From NCBI RefSeq assembly GCF_014764505.1, contig NZ_JACXWX010000001.1, positions 434,001-498,000 on the forward strand: a stretch of DNA of 64,000 nucleotides, read 5' to 3'. Origin of the DNA: Phormidium tenue FACHB-886 (GTDB lineage: Bacteria; Cyanobacteriota; Cyanobacteriia; Elainellales; Elainellaceae). Position numbers and translations under genes: made by a program. The notes under the pieces were generated by a model. It ran no database searches. It had not been told where the DNA came from and saw only the letters and a list, made by a program, of their open reading frames with translations. This document shows positions 1 to 8,901 of this stretch, piece after piece (position 1 is the stretch's first letter; each line of letters starts with the position of its first letter).

Positions 1-3
1 AGC

Positions 4-45
4 AGTCTTAACACCAAAAAGTCTTAACACTAAGAAGTCTTAAGC
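4..45. repeat. Three tandem 16-bp repeats
   Basis: AGTCTTAA occurs at 4-11, 20-27 and 36-43, exactly 16 bp apart; the first two copies share 11 bp. The third is followed by TGCCC-poor leader sequence up to the ABC permease start at 101. The array may continue beyond the window edge. It could be an operator array or the end of a longer intergenic tandem repeat; the sequence does not decide. Confidence 0.6.
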
Positions 46-100
46 AACAAACTTAGGTATATACACTTTGCCCTATAAGATGCCCATCTAATTCAAAATT

Positions 101-955
101 ATGAGTCAAAGCGCCACACCGCCTCGATCAATTCAATCTTATATCAAGTCCAAAACGGTTCGCCCTACCGTATTTTGGCGGCTAGCAGAAGATATTCCTA
201 GACCGCTTTATATGGCGTTAACCGTCAGTTCGATCGCCATTCCACTAGCACTGTGGTGGTTAGTCACAGCTTTTGGTAACGTCGATCCCAAGTTTTTACC
301 CTCGCCGGGTCGAGTGCTAGAGGCATTTGGGCGGCTGTGGAGTACCCGCGAGCTGCTAAAAGACACAGTTGCTAGCCTATGGCGAGTGGGGGTGGGTTTT
401 CTATTTGCCTCGCTGCTCTCCATTCCAGTGGGGGTCCTGATGGGCAGCTTTTCCAGCATTCGGGCACTGCTGGAGCCTCTGTTCGGCTTGATCCGGTATA
501 TGCCTGCGCCGGCATTCATTCCGCTGCTAATTCTATATCTGGGCATTGGAGAAGAACCCAAAATTACGCTGATTTTTGTAGGCGTATTTTTCTTCAACTC
601 GCTGATGGTAATGGACACGGTTAAGTTTGTACCCAAAGACTTGATCGAAGCGACCTACATTCTGGGCGGCAACCGCTGGGAAACACTAACGCAAGTAATT
701 CTGCCGCATGTGCTCCCCGGAATTATCGATGCTTGCCGCATCAACCTCGCAGCCGCGTGGCAGCTTGTGATTGTGTCAGAGCTGATTGCAGCAACTGAGG
801 GCTTGGGGCGTCGAATTAGCGTAGCGGGACGATTCCTCAGAACCGATGAGATCTTTGTGGGCTTGATTGTGATTGGGGTGATTGGGCTCCTATTTGATTT
901 GTTGTTTCAGTATCTTTTGAGAGCTAGCTGCAAGTGGGCAAGCCAAAAGCGCTAG
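101..955 (+). CDS. ABC transporter permease, nitrate/sulfonate/taurine type
   Basis: Inner-membrane subunit of an ABC importer. The 284-residue protein has about six hydrophobic segments (first near residues 37-56) and an EAA-type cytoplasmic loop near residues 183-207 (EATYILGGNRWETLTQVILP), the contact site for the ATPase, typical of the SsuC/TauC/NrtB branch. The ATPase gene follows at once and its possible upstream codons overlap this 3' end, so the two form one operon. The periplasmic binding protein is not downstream and must lie left of the window or elsewhere. The substrate cannot be read from the permease; nitrate, sulfonates and other small anions are all possible. Confidence 0.9.
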   Translation: MSQSATPPRSIQSYIKSKTVRPTVFWRLAEDIPRPLYMALTVSSIAIPLALWWLVTAFGNVDPKFLPSPGRVLEAFGRLWSTRELLKDTVASLWRVGVGFLFASLLSIPVGVLMGSFSSIRALLEPLFGLIRYMPAPAFIPLLILYLGIGEEPKITLIFVGVFFFNSLMVMDTVKFVPKDLIEATYILGGNRWETLTQVILPHVLPGIIDACRINLAAAWQLVIVSELIAATEGLGRRISVAGRFLRTDEIFVGLIVIGVIGLLFDLLFQYLLRASCKWASQKR

Positions 956-1017
956 GACGAAAGACCATGCTTGCGTGGATTAGAGCTATCAATACTTTAC
1001 TGCAATGGAGATTTCTG

Positions 1018-1797
1018 ATGTTTTTGGAAGTTGATGGGTTGAATAAGAACTTTGAGACACAGAAAGGAACGCTAGTGGTTCTAAAAGATATCAATATGGA
1101 TGTCGAACAGGGAGAGTTCATCTGTGCAGTAGGCGCATCAGGATCAGGCAAATCGACCCTGCTACGGCAGATTGCCGGATTGGACAGACCAACCGCTGGC
1201 GAAGTTAGGATAGATGGCAAACAGGTGACGGGTCCCGGTCCCGATCGCGGCATGGTCTTCCAACACTATACGCTCTACCCCTGGATGAACGTTCAGAAGA
1301 ACACAGAATTTGGGTTGAAGCTACAGGGCGTTCCTAAATCTCTGCGGCGGGAGCAAGCCAGTTACTACCTCAACGTGGTCGGGCTGACCAAGTTCGCTCA
1401 GGCACTACCCAAGGAGCTATCGGGCGGCATGAAGCAACGGGCGGCAATCGCCCGTGCCCTCACCTCGGAACCAAAAGTGCTATTGATGGATGAACCATTT
1501 GGTGCATTAGATATTCACACAAAGGAATCGATGCACGAATTCATGCTGGATTTGTGGCAGCGCACAGGCATCACGATCTTCATGATTACCCATGACGTAG
1601 AGGAAGCTGTGTTTCTCTCTAATCGTATTTTTGCCTTGGGCACGCGTCCAGGCACAGTGCGGAAGGTAATGTCGATTAATCTGCCCGATCGCAGCCACAC
1701 GGTTAAACGTCATTCCATCTTCCATGACTACCGAGATGAACTGATGGAGCTGATGCGAAAGCATGGGCAAGAGGCAACGATGGTAGCGGCTGTTTAG
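1018..1797 (+). CDS. ABC transporter ATP-binding protein, nitrate/sulfonate/taurine type
   Basis: Cytoplasmic ATPase powering the importer whose permease precedes it. Walker A is GASGSGKST (residues 39-47), the signature is LSGGMKQR, Walker B is LLMDEPFGALD, and the switch His sits in ITHDVEEA. The frame is open back to 934, overlapping the permease, but the ATG at 1018 has a TGGAG upstream and gives the family N-terminus (MFLEVDGLNKNF); the 28 upstream residues do not look like family sequence. The product is 259 residues, normal for SsuB/TauB/NrtD. Substrate unassigned. Confidence 0.9.
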   Translation: MFLEVDGLNKNFETQKGTLVVLKDINMDVEQGEFICAVGASGSGKSTLLRQIAGLDRPTAGEVRIDGKQVTGPGPDRGMVFQHYTLYPWMNVQKNTEFGLKLQGVPKSLRREQASYYLNVVGLTKFAQALPKELSGGMKQRAAIARALTSEPKVLLMDEPFGALDIHTKESMHEFMLDLWQRTGITIFMITHDVEEAVFLSNRIFALGTRPGTVRKVMSINLPDRSHTVKRHSIFHDYRDELMELMRKHGQEATMVAAV

Positions 1798-1830
1798 CAG
1801 CAATATATGGCGGCGTCACTCTAGAGATTA

Positions 1831-2943
1831 TTATAGAGACTTAAAAGCGGGCGATGATTCCGTGGCGATCGTCGCTTCTGCTGGCTCTTCAGATCGATTC
1901 TCTTCAGGCATGTCACCTTCCAAAAAACTGTTGATAAAGCTGGCGATAGGAACCGCCGTCAGCAGACCCGGAAAGCCAAACAGCTTGGTTCCCAACAGCA
2001 GGGCAATAATCACCCAGATCGGCTTTAACCCAGTAAAGCTGCCTAGAATGCGTGGCGCGATTGCCTGATCCACTATTTGGTCGATTAGCAGCGCTACAGC
2101 CAGTGTTGTAATTGCTAGTCCAGGAGACTGCGCTGCTAGCAGCAGACAAATCAAGCCGTAGCTAAGAACATCCCCAAATGGAATCAGCGTCATGATACCG
2201 ACCATAGAACCGAGCAGCAGGCTGTAGGGCACATTTAGCACAAGAAAGATGATCGTTAGCACCACGCCCATAATCACACCGAGCGTTGCTTGACCTATGA
2301 AATAGCTGTGAAAGTCATGCTGCAGCGATCGTCGGATTCGATCGCGCTGTTCTGGTGGCAACCACCGGAACAGCGTACGCCAAACGCGCTTGCCATCCAG
2401 CAGCAGATAAAGCGTGAGCACGAAAACTAACAGCAGTGAAGTGATCCCGCCAGCAGCATTTAGGGTCAGCGACAGCGTTTCATCTCCAAGTCCTTCGAGT
2501 TGAGCAGGGAGGCGATCGGTAAACTGCCGAATCAAGCGATTTAAATTAATCGGCAACCGATGAACTGCTGCCCAGTTTTGAACAGCCTGAAGCTTTTGGC
2601 TAGCAGCCGCTGACCAATTTGGCAGTTGAGTCACAATCCCAGAAAGTTGCTCTAGCAGGGCAGGCAATAGGGTAATCGCCAATGTTGCAAGTCCAACCCC
2701 ACTGACTACCAGCACAATCAAGACAGCATAGTTGCGATCGATTTGACGCGACTGCAAGCGCTGGTATAAAAACTCAACTGGATAGTTGAGGATAAACGCC
2801 AGTACCGCTGCGGTAATAAAGATAGTTACTAATGGCTCAAAGTATTGAAACAGTTGAAGAACCACCCAGCCATTCAAGGCTATGATTGGCAGGAGCAAGC
2901 CTCTCCTCAGCCAGCGGGTTAAATCAGCAGAAAGATCTACCAT
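1831..2943 (-). CDS. AI-2E family transporter (UPF0118)
   Basis: Polytopic membrane protein of 370 residues with about eight hydrophobic segments: a pair near the N-terminus, an extended central helical region (about residues 85-155), then a C-terminal membrane block with the family-like stretch MTLIPFGDV. The family is named after E. coli TqsA (AI-2 export), but other members carry Na+/H+ exchange or other efflux, so the substrate is unknown. The last 25 or so residues are a polar tail. It is convergent with the ABC ATPase gene (33 bp gap) and appears monocistronic. ATG start. Confidence 0.85.
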   Translation of the reverse strand: MVDLSADLTRWLRRGLLLPIIALNGWVVLQLFQYFEPLVTIFITAAVLAFILNYPVEFLYQRLQSRQIDRNYAVLIVLVVSGVGLATLAITLLPALLEQLSGIVTQLPNWSAAASQKLQAVQNWAAVHRLPINLNRLIRQFTDRLPAQLEGLGDETLSLTLNAAGGITSLLLVFVLTLYLLLDGKRVWRTLFRWLPPEQRDRIRRSLQHDFHSYFIGQATLGVIMGVVLTIIFLVLNVPYSLLLGSMVGIMTLIPFGDVLSYGLICLLLAAQSPGLAITTLAVALLIDQIVDQAIAPRILGSFTGLKPIWVIIALLLGTKLFGFPGLLTAVPIASFINSFLEGDMPEENRSEEPAEATIATESSPAFKSL

Positions 2944-3112
2944 TGCAGTTCAACCACACAGAAACAACTGATAAAAAACAGAAACAGGGATTGAATTAAG
3001 TATCTCAATGCCATTAGAAGCAAAAGAGGGAGGATATGCTCGTCATTAGAAAAGCTTTTTTTGACCCATTATTCAAGGATAGACTTTGGGCAGCTTGATT
3101 AGCATGGCTCGC

Positions 3113-5290
3113 TTAATGGAGAGTACCAAATCCTTTAACGCCGATCGCCCCTGCAATAGCGGCACTAATAGCAGCACTAAAGGCCGTGAGGAACAGCCAC
3201 CAAGCTGCAATAGCTGCTGCCTTACGAGTTTCTTCTAGTTGTTGTTGCGCCTGCTGCTTTAGCTGCTCTATTTGCCGCTGGGTTTCCTGCTGCAAATGTT
3301 CTACTTGTTGTAACAGGCGATCGCGTAGACCAACAGCTTGCTCGATAAACGGCTGACGCACCCTATCTAGGCTAGAAGGAAATCCAGCAGATAATTTGTT
3401 AGAAACTTCAGCGAATAGCTCGGTGAACAGCGCTAGGCTCCATTGCCCCAGACGATCGCGCACCGAGGCGCCTACCGCCTGCTTTAGAGCAGGAATAGAC
3501 GCTTTAGCTAAATTAGACTGCGCTAGCTGACCTAGGCTTGTCAAACTAAACTGAGAATCTTCAAGCAGGCGATCGAGCGTATGCTGGATCGTCTGTTCAT
3601 CAAGCAGGGGAAGATTCAGCGAATCAAAATAGTCGCTTGTCTTGGCAAACAAGCTATCTAAAGTTGCTTGAGCATGGGATGGTTTTGCTTGCTCTAAGAG
3701 AGTTTCTGGCAGCTTGAGCGCTCCAGAAATGGTTTGTTTCAAGGACTGGTAGTGCGCTGCGGCCGGGGAGGCTGCTGTTCCATCAGAGGTTGCCTGCTGG
3801 CGGGCGGTTTCCCAAGTTTCTTCCAGACGCGCTACAATCTGCTGGCGCTGTGTCTGGGTCAGCCTTTTACGGCGATCGAGCAAAGGCAGCCATTCTGCCG
3901 TGTTAAAAGCTGGCAGAGGAGATTCAATCCCCTTGAGGAGCTGTTGTAGCTTGCGTTCAACTCGATCGGGCGTCAGCTTCTGAGCCTTGGTGTGGCGTAA
4001 GTAGGACGCTAACTTTTGCTGCAAAGGAGCTGGTACGGCTGTCTCTGGCGGGCTTGGCTGTTTGGGTGAGCTAGTTTCCTTAAGCTGTTGCTGCACCGAC
4101 TGAAGCTGCTGCCATAGCTCTTCGACCTGTAGCTCTGAGAAAGCTATTTGACTGAGGCTGCTCTGTAAAATGCGCTTGAAGTCAAGCTGGGACAAATTTA
4201 ACAATTGCCAAATTCCACTAGCCTTTTCTTTTTCACCGGGCTTTTCTTGCAGTTGTTCTGATTCAGTGTCAAGTTGAGTGCCTAGCAGTTCTCTCAATTC
4301 TTGCGGATCGGTAGACTGCAGACCTTGCAACCATTTATGCAACAACTCCGGTTGGAGGGAGCGGTTGTCTTGGCGCTGATGAGTCTTAGCAGTTTGTTGC
4401 TGGTGTTCTAGCTGTCCAATAACTTGCTCCACTTCTAACTCCGATAAGCCCGTCCGCTGTTGAATTAAATCAACAAAGCGCTGACGATCGTTCACGTCAA
4501 GCGAACCTAAAATCGGCTCAAAGTCTTGCATTAGAGCGGATAGATCTTGCTGCAGAGTAGCGAGGTCAGGTTTGGGCGGCACGATTGCCTTCAGATAGTC
4601 TTCAATCAAAGGGCGAAAGTTCGCCAAGCTAACCGTCGTCTCCTGCTGAATCAGGGCAATGGCAGCCTCCTCTGTCAGCGGATTCTCCTTTGAAGAAGCG
4701 AAGGCTGCTCCAATTGCGGTCACGAGTCGGCGCACTCCAGCGGTCGCTAACCCCAAGATGGAACCCACCACAGAGCTAATGGCAGCAGAGCTGAGCCAAA
4801 GCAAAATCAGAAAGTAGGCTGACCAAATTACTAAACCCACCATCCCTCCGACGATCGGGTCGCCCACCTGAGTAACCTTAACCGCCAGAAAGCTGGCTGC
4901 AAACAGAACAAGGTCGATCGTGGCCAAAATGCTCAGTCCAGCAGCAATTCCAATCTTTGAAGCGGTACTCCCTAAACGGAGCGGTTTCGTATCTAAGTCT
5001 TCTAGGTCTTCAGCTGAGCTTTCAGATGCAGTTTCCGTCGGCAAGTTCTCAGCAGCAACGCGAAATCCCAGTGCTGTAATGCCGATCGCTACTCCTAAAC
5101 TGGTTAGCAGCAGTTGAAACGCAAAGGCAGTCAACAATCCGACGACCAGCGCCGCTAAAATCTGAGTTCCAACATCAATGGAAATAACACCAGGCTCAAA
5201 TCCACCAGAGCGAAATGGAGATAGTGGCTCTGGTAGGCTTATTTCTGAGCTTTGCGCTAACAACACAAGCAGGCTGACAAGCTTGGACAC
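3113..5290 (-). CDS. Large membrane protein with helical repeat modules, unknown function
   Basis: Not assigned to a family with confidence. The 725-residue product begins with a short hydrophobic segment, has membrane segments near residues 42-76, 110-138 and 146-185, a long Gln/Leu-rich helical middle, and one C-terminal membrane segment near 695-722 next to a coiled coil (residues about 665-695, rich in QQ/LEE). The middle contains loosely repeated modules around an LT/LSxxxVExxxxQL pattern (near 270-295, 375-400, 435-455 and 470-497), which looks like internal duplication. The start is GTG with no clear Shine-Dalgarno, so the N-terminus is uncertain. The design, membrane anchors at both ends with a long helical middle, suggests an envelope or membrane-shaping role, but that is only inference. 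Confidence 0.7.
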   Translation of the reverse strand: MSKLVSLLVLLAQSSEISLPEPLSPFRSGGFEPGVISIDVGTQILAALVVGLLTAFAFQLLLTSLGVAIGITALGFRVAAENLPTETASESSAEDLEDLDTKPLRLGSTASKIGIAAGLSILATIDLVLFAASFLAVKVTQVGDPIVGGMVGLVIWSAYFLILLWLSSAAISSVVGSILGLATAGVRRLVTAIGAAFASSKENPLTEEAAIALIQQETTVSLANFRPLIEDYLKAIVPPKPDLATLQQDLSALMQDFEPILGSLDVNDRQRFVDLIQQRTGLSELEVEQVIGQLEHQQQTAKTHQRQDNRSLQPELLHKWLQGLQSTDPQELRELLGTQLDTESEQLQEKPGEKEKASGIWQLLNLSQLDFKRILQSSLSQIAFSELQVEELWQQLQSVQQQLKETSSPKQPSPPETAVPAPLQQKLASYLRHTKAQKLTPDRVERKLQQLLKGIESPLPAFNTAEWLPLLDRRKRLTQTQRQQIVARLEETWETARQQATSDGTAASPAAAHYQSLKQTISGALKLPETLLEQAKPSHAQATLDSLFAKTSDYFDSLNLPLLDEQTIQHTLDRLLEDSQFSLTSLGQLAQSNLAKASIPALKQAVGASVRDRLGQWSLALFTELFAEVSNKLSAGFPSSLDRVRQPFIEQAVGLRDRLLQQVEHLQQETQRQIEQLKQQAQQQLEETRKAAAIAAWWLFLTAFSAAISAAIAGAIGVKGFGTLH

Positions 5291-5504
5291 AGTGTTTAGA
5301 TCGAATGTTCTGTGTCTTCACATGATAAATTGCTAAAGCGCGATCGTCATCCCGCCAAAAGCAGACTTTAAAGCGTGGTTAGCTAAGTACATTAACGAGT
5401 TGCCTCAACTAACAGTCAATACAGCGCTTATCATTCCACTGGTTTAGATATTGGATCACCAAAATTGCTATTATCACTACAGGTTAACTGCTTGAGGGGA
5501 AGGA

Positions 5505-5972
5505 ATGACGGTTCAAATTCAACGCTCGTCTGGGTTGAAGGCAATTGTTGCTTATAAGGGCTTAGCCGTTTTCACGCTGATAGCCACCAGTCTAGCTTCT
5601 GCATTGAGCCTAAGGCACTACGATGCGCTGACGACGATTGCACAAACGTATCTGGCAAATCAGGACTATACTCACAGCCATCAAGTACTTGAAACGCTTC
5701 TACATCTCGAGCCCCAAGCATTGCACCTCATTGCTTGGCTGTCAGGCATTTATGCGATCGTCCTGGGAACTGCCACTGCAGGGCTTTGGTACGGCAAACC
5801 CTGGGCATCTGTAATGATGCTGATTATGGCGGGCGCACCGCTGCCCATTGAGGTTTATGAAGTAGTTCATTCTCTATCCTGGCAGCGATTGGCAATTTTA
5901 CTGCTAAATTTGGCAGTGGTGGGCTACTTAGTCAGACATCGAATTGCATCAGCACAATCGCTGGTACAGTAG
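5505..5972 (+). CDS. DUF2127-type small membrane protein
   Basis: 155 residues with four hydrophobic segments (about 13-33, 71-90, 95-115, 122-142) and the layout of the DUF2127 family: GLKAIVAYKG at the N-terminus, a polar segment, then LSGIYAIVLGTATAGLWYGK and a Glu-containing membrane stretch (PLPIEVYEV). The biochemical role of the family is unknown. It has a strong Shine-Dalgarno (GGGGAAGGA directly before the ATG). It stands alone, divergent from the large membrane protein on its left. Confidence 0.75.
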   Translation: MTVQIQRSSGLKAIVAYKGLAVFTLIATSLASALSLRHYDALTTIAQTYLANQDYTHSHQVLETLLHLEPQALHLIAWLSGIYAIVLGTATAGLWYGKPWASVMMLIMAGAPLPIEVYEVVHSLSWQRLAILLLNLAVVGYLVRHRIASAQSLVQ

Positions 5973-6005
5973 CGGCAGGATAGTTCTGCTCAGTTAAAGT
6001 CGCCC

Positions 6006-6605
6006 TCAGGACTTTGGAAAAGTACCGATCAAAATATCTACGCTAACGGGGTCTTGGTTATCTGCACGACCATCCCCATTGTTGTCCCACAAGGTGGTTG
6101 CCACAAAACCGCACCGGACGTTTACCGTTGCTGCTGATTCAGTCAGGAAAAGATGTCCGCCCTTAACAGCACACTGAAATTCAGCCTGCTGAAGCTGTTC
6201 TGTGTAGCGCGATCGCAGTGTGGGTGAGTAGGCTTCACAGGTTCGATCGCCAGCAACACAGGACAGCGGTTCTACAAAGGTTGTGTCATTTTCGCTCAGC
6301 GGCAGCGTTCCTAAAGCTTCACCCGTTCGAGAACCATCTGATGCTGGCGCAGACCAGCAGATAAAGCTTGCTCGCGTTGGATCGCTGCTAGCATCTACGT
6401 TAAGCGTGTTAGGTGATGGGCATTCCGCTTGCAGTGCAAAAACCTGTTCTGGAAAGAGCTGTTGCACTTGGGTAAGCACTGCTTGAGTTGCTTCTGGACT
6501 TGCCTCCGGTGTGGTCTGTGCTAACACTGCCCACGGAACAATCGCCAAGGCAAAACCTGTAACCAACAGCGCGGCAAAGGATTTGAGGAATTTGATCTGC
6601 ATCAT
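6006..6605 (-). CDS. Secreted cysteine-containing protein with EF-hand-like loop, unknown
   Basis: 199 residues. The N-terminus is a signal peptide (two Met, basic FLKS, hydrophobic core, AVLA before QTTPEAS). The mature part carries six Cys, which could form disulfides in the periplasm. Near the C-terminus DNNGDGRADNQDP has the spacing of acidic residues seen in EF-hand/dockerin-like Ca2+ loops. I do not recognise the family. Two adjacent ATG codons (6605 and 6602) are both possible. The gene is convergent with the DUF2127 gene, leaving a 33-bp gap. Confidence 0.7.
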   Translation of the reverse strand: MMQIKFLKSFAALLVTGFALAIVPWAVLAQTTPEASPEATQAVLTQVQQLFPEQVFALQAECPSPNTLNVDASSDPTRASFICWSAPASDGSRTGEALGTLPLSENDTTFVEPLSCVAGDRTCEAYSPTLRSRYTEQLQQAEFQCAVKGGHLFLTESAATVNVRCGFVATTLWDNNGDGRADNQDPVSVDILIGTFPKS

Positions 6606-6840
6606 TCACAACTTGAATCAGCAAAGAGCCTTGAAATTTTCATCGTAGGGACCACCACACAACTTTATTGCGCCTGGCACTGTAAGCTTTCTTCAAACCT
6701 TCTAGATCAACAACACAAATTATATCTTCGGAAGCATCAGAGGATTGAGCAGGTTCTAGCAGCCCAACTCCCTGCATTCCTTATTCCTTTAATCACTTGC
6801 TCAACAGTGCGATAGTTGAGCTAGCAAACCCGCGCAATAG

Positions 6841-6923
6841 TATAGCGATCCTATTTGAGTCGTGAAATGGTTTGTGAGAGGCGGGCTTCGCCCGCCTCTC
6901 ACAAACCATTTAAGATTGCTATA
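6841..6923. mobile_element. MITE-like hairpin element with TATAGC ends
   Basis: A perfect inverted repeat of 22 bp on each side of a TTC loop spans 6865-6911 (arms AAATGGTTTGTGAGAGGCGG and two more bases). It is framed by imperfect terminal repeats: TATAGCGATCCT at 6841 and the reverse complement of TATAGCAATCTT ending at 6923. Non-coding, no transposase, flanked by TA. This is the form of a miniature inverted-repeat element. It may also stop transcription arriving from the right. The remainder of the 6606-7298 gap shows no gene. Confidence 0.65.
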
Positions 6924-7298
6924 TCGGTTGGTAGGTTAAATCGATATACGCTTTCTACAAACGTGACACGAGTTAATCAAGGCACTTTAACCTCTAAAAC
7001 CTTTGAGCTAACCCAAAGCTTGTATCACTGAGCGATGTTGGCTGCAATCTGAAGAAGCTTTGGGCACAAACACGATTGCCAAGGTTAATCGGCAGCAGGT
7101 TCACCACACCAAATCGCTAACACATCTAACGAGCATCTGGTGACACTCCACGCTTACGCCCACTCCCTGAAGAAGCTGCGCATCTATTGCTCTGATTCTG
7201 GACGATCGCAAAACCTTTCTCTATCTGCAAGCTGGCTAGTAATTCTGAGTTTTTTCACCCGACGTGTAGCCTGACTAGAGGCAGTCCCTTAGCAACAT
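6924..7298. other. Intergenic stretch without recognisable feature
   Basis: 375 bp between the hairpin element and the 3' end of the polymerase-like gene. All frames are broken by stops, and I see no strong stem or promoter. Confidence 0.5.
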
Positions 7299-8726
7299 CT
7301 AAGATGCAGGCGTTTCATAACTTCTGGCTCTTGTTCGCCGACCCTGCAAAGCCTGTCTTGTAGCTTGCAGCAATTCCGATCGCTTCATTGCAACACTTGC
7401 AATTCCACCACAGGCAAGAATATAGATTGGATTAATCATCGCGTTCAAAACGCAGTCCACCATGTAAAGAACGACAATTATCCCCAAAACAGCTGCTCCT
7501 GCAACCTTGCGATTAAACCAGTGCTGTGCTGAATAAGGTCCCACAAACATCGCCGTTACAGGCAGCAGCATCGCCGTAAAGCAGCTCACCAAGCCAACCA
7601 TGCCATTTGCACCAAAGGCAATCACCCACAGGCTGTCTTGAATTGCTTCTATCCGCTCGCCAAGCGCATTGATTACCTGCCGCGATCGTCCAAAGCCACC
7701 CCAGCCAAACCAGATTTGCTGTCTAGCTCGATCTACAAGCAGTTCCTCATTCTCTAATCTAAATTCATAAGATTGAATCCGTTCTGGCGGGAAGATGCTA
7801 GAGAGCGCTTCAACCAATTGATCTGAAGAGTAAGTTTCAGTCGCAGCGTTAATGTACAGATATGCGCCAATTCCAACAATAATCATATAAACTGGCAACG
7901 CTGTACGGAACTGCTTGGCAATAAACATAATCCCTACGCCAACAATCAGCAGGGAGTAGGCTCCATAAGACTTGAGCAATGCAAACGTGATAATCAGGGT
8001 CCAGACCAACCACGACATAGGAATGTTCCAAAGCTGCTTCACCATACCAGTTTGCCAAAACCAGATACCGATCAGAGTTGCCGCCAACATGAAGGCTCCA
8101 ACCATCAGACCCGTTTCCATAAAAACGTTGGGACGGTAGCCGCCATCTCGGATAGTCTGTCCAAATGAATGAGGAAAGCCGCCATACAGATACCGATGAA
8201 GCTGGGGACTTAAGCGAACCTCAATTAAACAGAGTGGTACATACACCAGACCACCCACAAAAATCCCCATTGCTAACTGGCGCAGCCCTTCTAAATTGTT
8301 GAGGTAAATTCGTCCCAAGAAATAGGGAACTCCCCATCTCATCGTTTGGTCAAGTGCCGCTGAGAACCCATCGTAAGCGCCTAAATCATTTGTCATTGAT
8401 GAGACAAACGGACAGAGACACCAGATCAGCATCGGCAGATCAAGCCAGCCAAATTTGAACGTTTGGAAGCGCCCTACATCAAAAATGAATGTAGCAAGCA
8501 AGATGCCGTAGCATGTTGCCGATATCTTGTTGTAGTCTGGGACACCCGGTAGCATTAGCTCTGCTTGGGGTAAAAACAGCCAAGCCACCAAGAAGCTAAT
8601 AATAACGGCTTTGCGAGCAGGTAAGCTCGCAAACAAATAGAGGACTATAGGGATCCAAAGAAACATCACTATCGGAACAATGATGTTTGGAACTCCACCT
8701 GGGTTATTGGGAAAGAAAAACCCCAT
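7299..8726 (-). CDS. Polysaccharide polymerase / O-antigen ligase-like membrane protein
   Basis: 475 residues with about eleven hydrophobic segments and one larger polar segment between late membrane segments (about 295-345, ETYSSDQLVEALSSIFPPER and on), the topology of Wzy polymerases and WaaL-like ligases, in which a periplasmic loop carries the active site. Primary sequence in this superfamily is poorly conserved, so the call rests on topology and on its place at the end of a cluster with a flippase and three glycosyltransferases. It may join exported repeat units into a polysaccharide or ligate them. ATG start at 8726. It is separated from the upstream oxygenase gene by a 175-bp gap with a hairpin, so it may have its own promoter. 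Confidence 0.7.
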   Translation of the reverse strand: MGFFFPNNPGGVPNIIVPIVMFLWIPIVLYLFASLPARKAVIISFLVAWLFLPQAELMLPGVPDYNKISATCYGILLATFIFDVGRFQTFKFGWLDLPMLIWCLCPFVSSMTNDLGAYDGFSAALDQTMRWGVPYFLGRIYLNNLEGLRQLAMGIFVGGLVYVPLCLIEVRLSPQLHRYLYGGFPHSFGQTIRDGGYRPNVFMETGLMVGAFMLAATLIGIWFWQTGMVKQLWNIPMSWLVWTLIITFALLKSYGAYSLLIVGVGIMFIAKQFRTALPVYMIIVGIGAYLYINAATETYSSDQLVEALSSIFPPERIQSYEFRLENEELLVDRARQQIWFGWGGFGRSRQVINALGERIEAIQDSLWVIAFGANGMVGLVSCFTAMLLPVTAMFVGPYSAQHWFNRKVAGAAVLGIIVVLYMVDCVLNAMINPIYILACGGIASVAMKRSELLQATRQALQGRRTRARSYETPAS

Positions 8727-8826
8727 AAGAACCTCTATACCAACATTGAGTGAGGATGTGCTATGTGCGCTTTATAACAGATCGTAGATTTGAATGCCAA
8801 ATCTTTCTCAAAATAGGTTCCACTCT

Positions 8827-8864
8827 AGGTTTGTGGGGGGGGATGAGTTTCCCCACACAAACCT
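8827..8864 (-). terminator. Hairpin between oxygenase and polymerase-like genes
   Basis: AGGTTTGTG (8827-8835) pairs with CACAAACCT (8856-8864), continued by GGGG/CCCC with one bulged A. It lies just past the stop of the minus-strand oxygenase gene. No T-tract follows on the minus strand, so a Rho-independent role is uncertain. It includes a run of eight G (8835-8842). Confidence 0.45.
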
Positions 8865-8901
8865 CAAGCTTCTTGCTTTGCAATCTGCCCGCCGTACCAG
8901 A

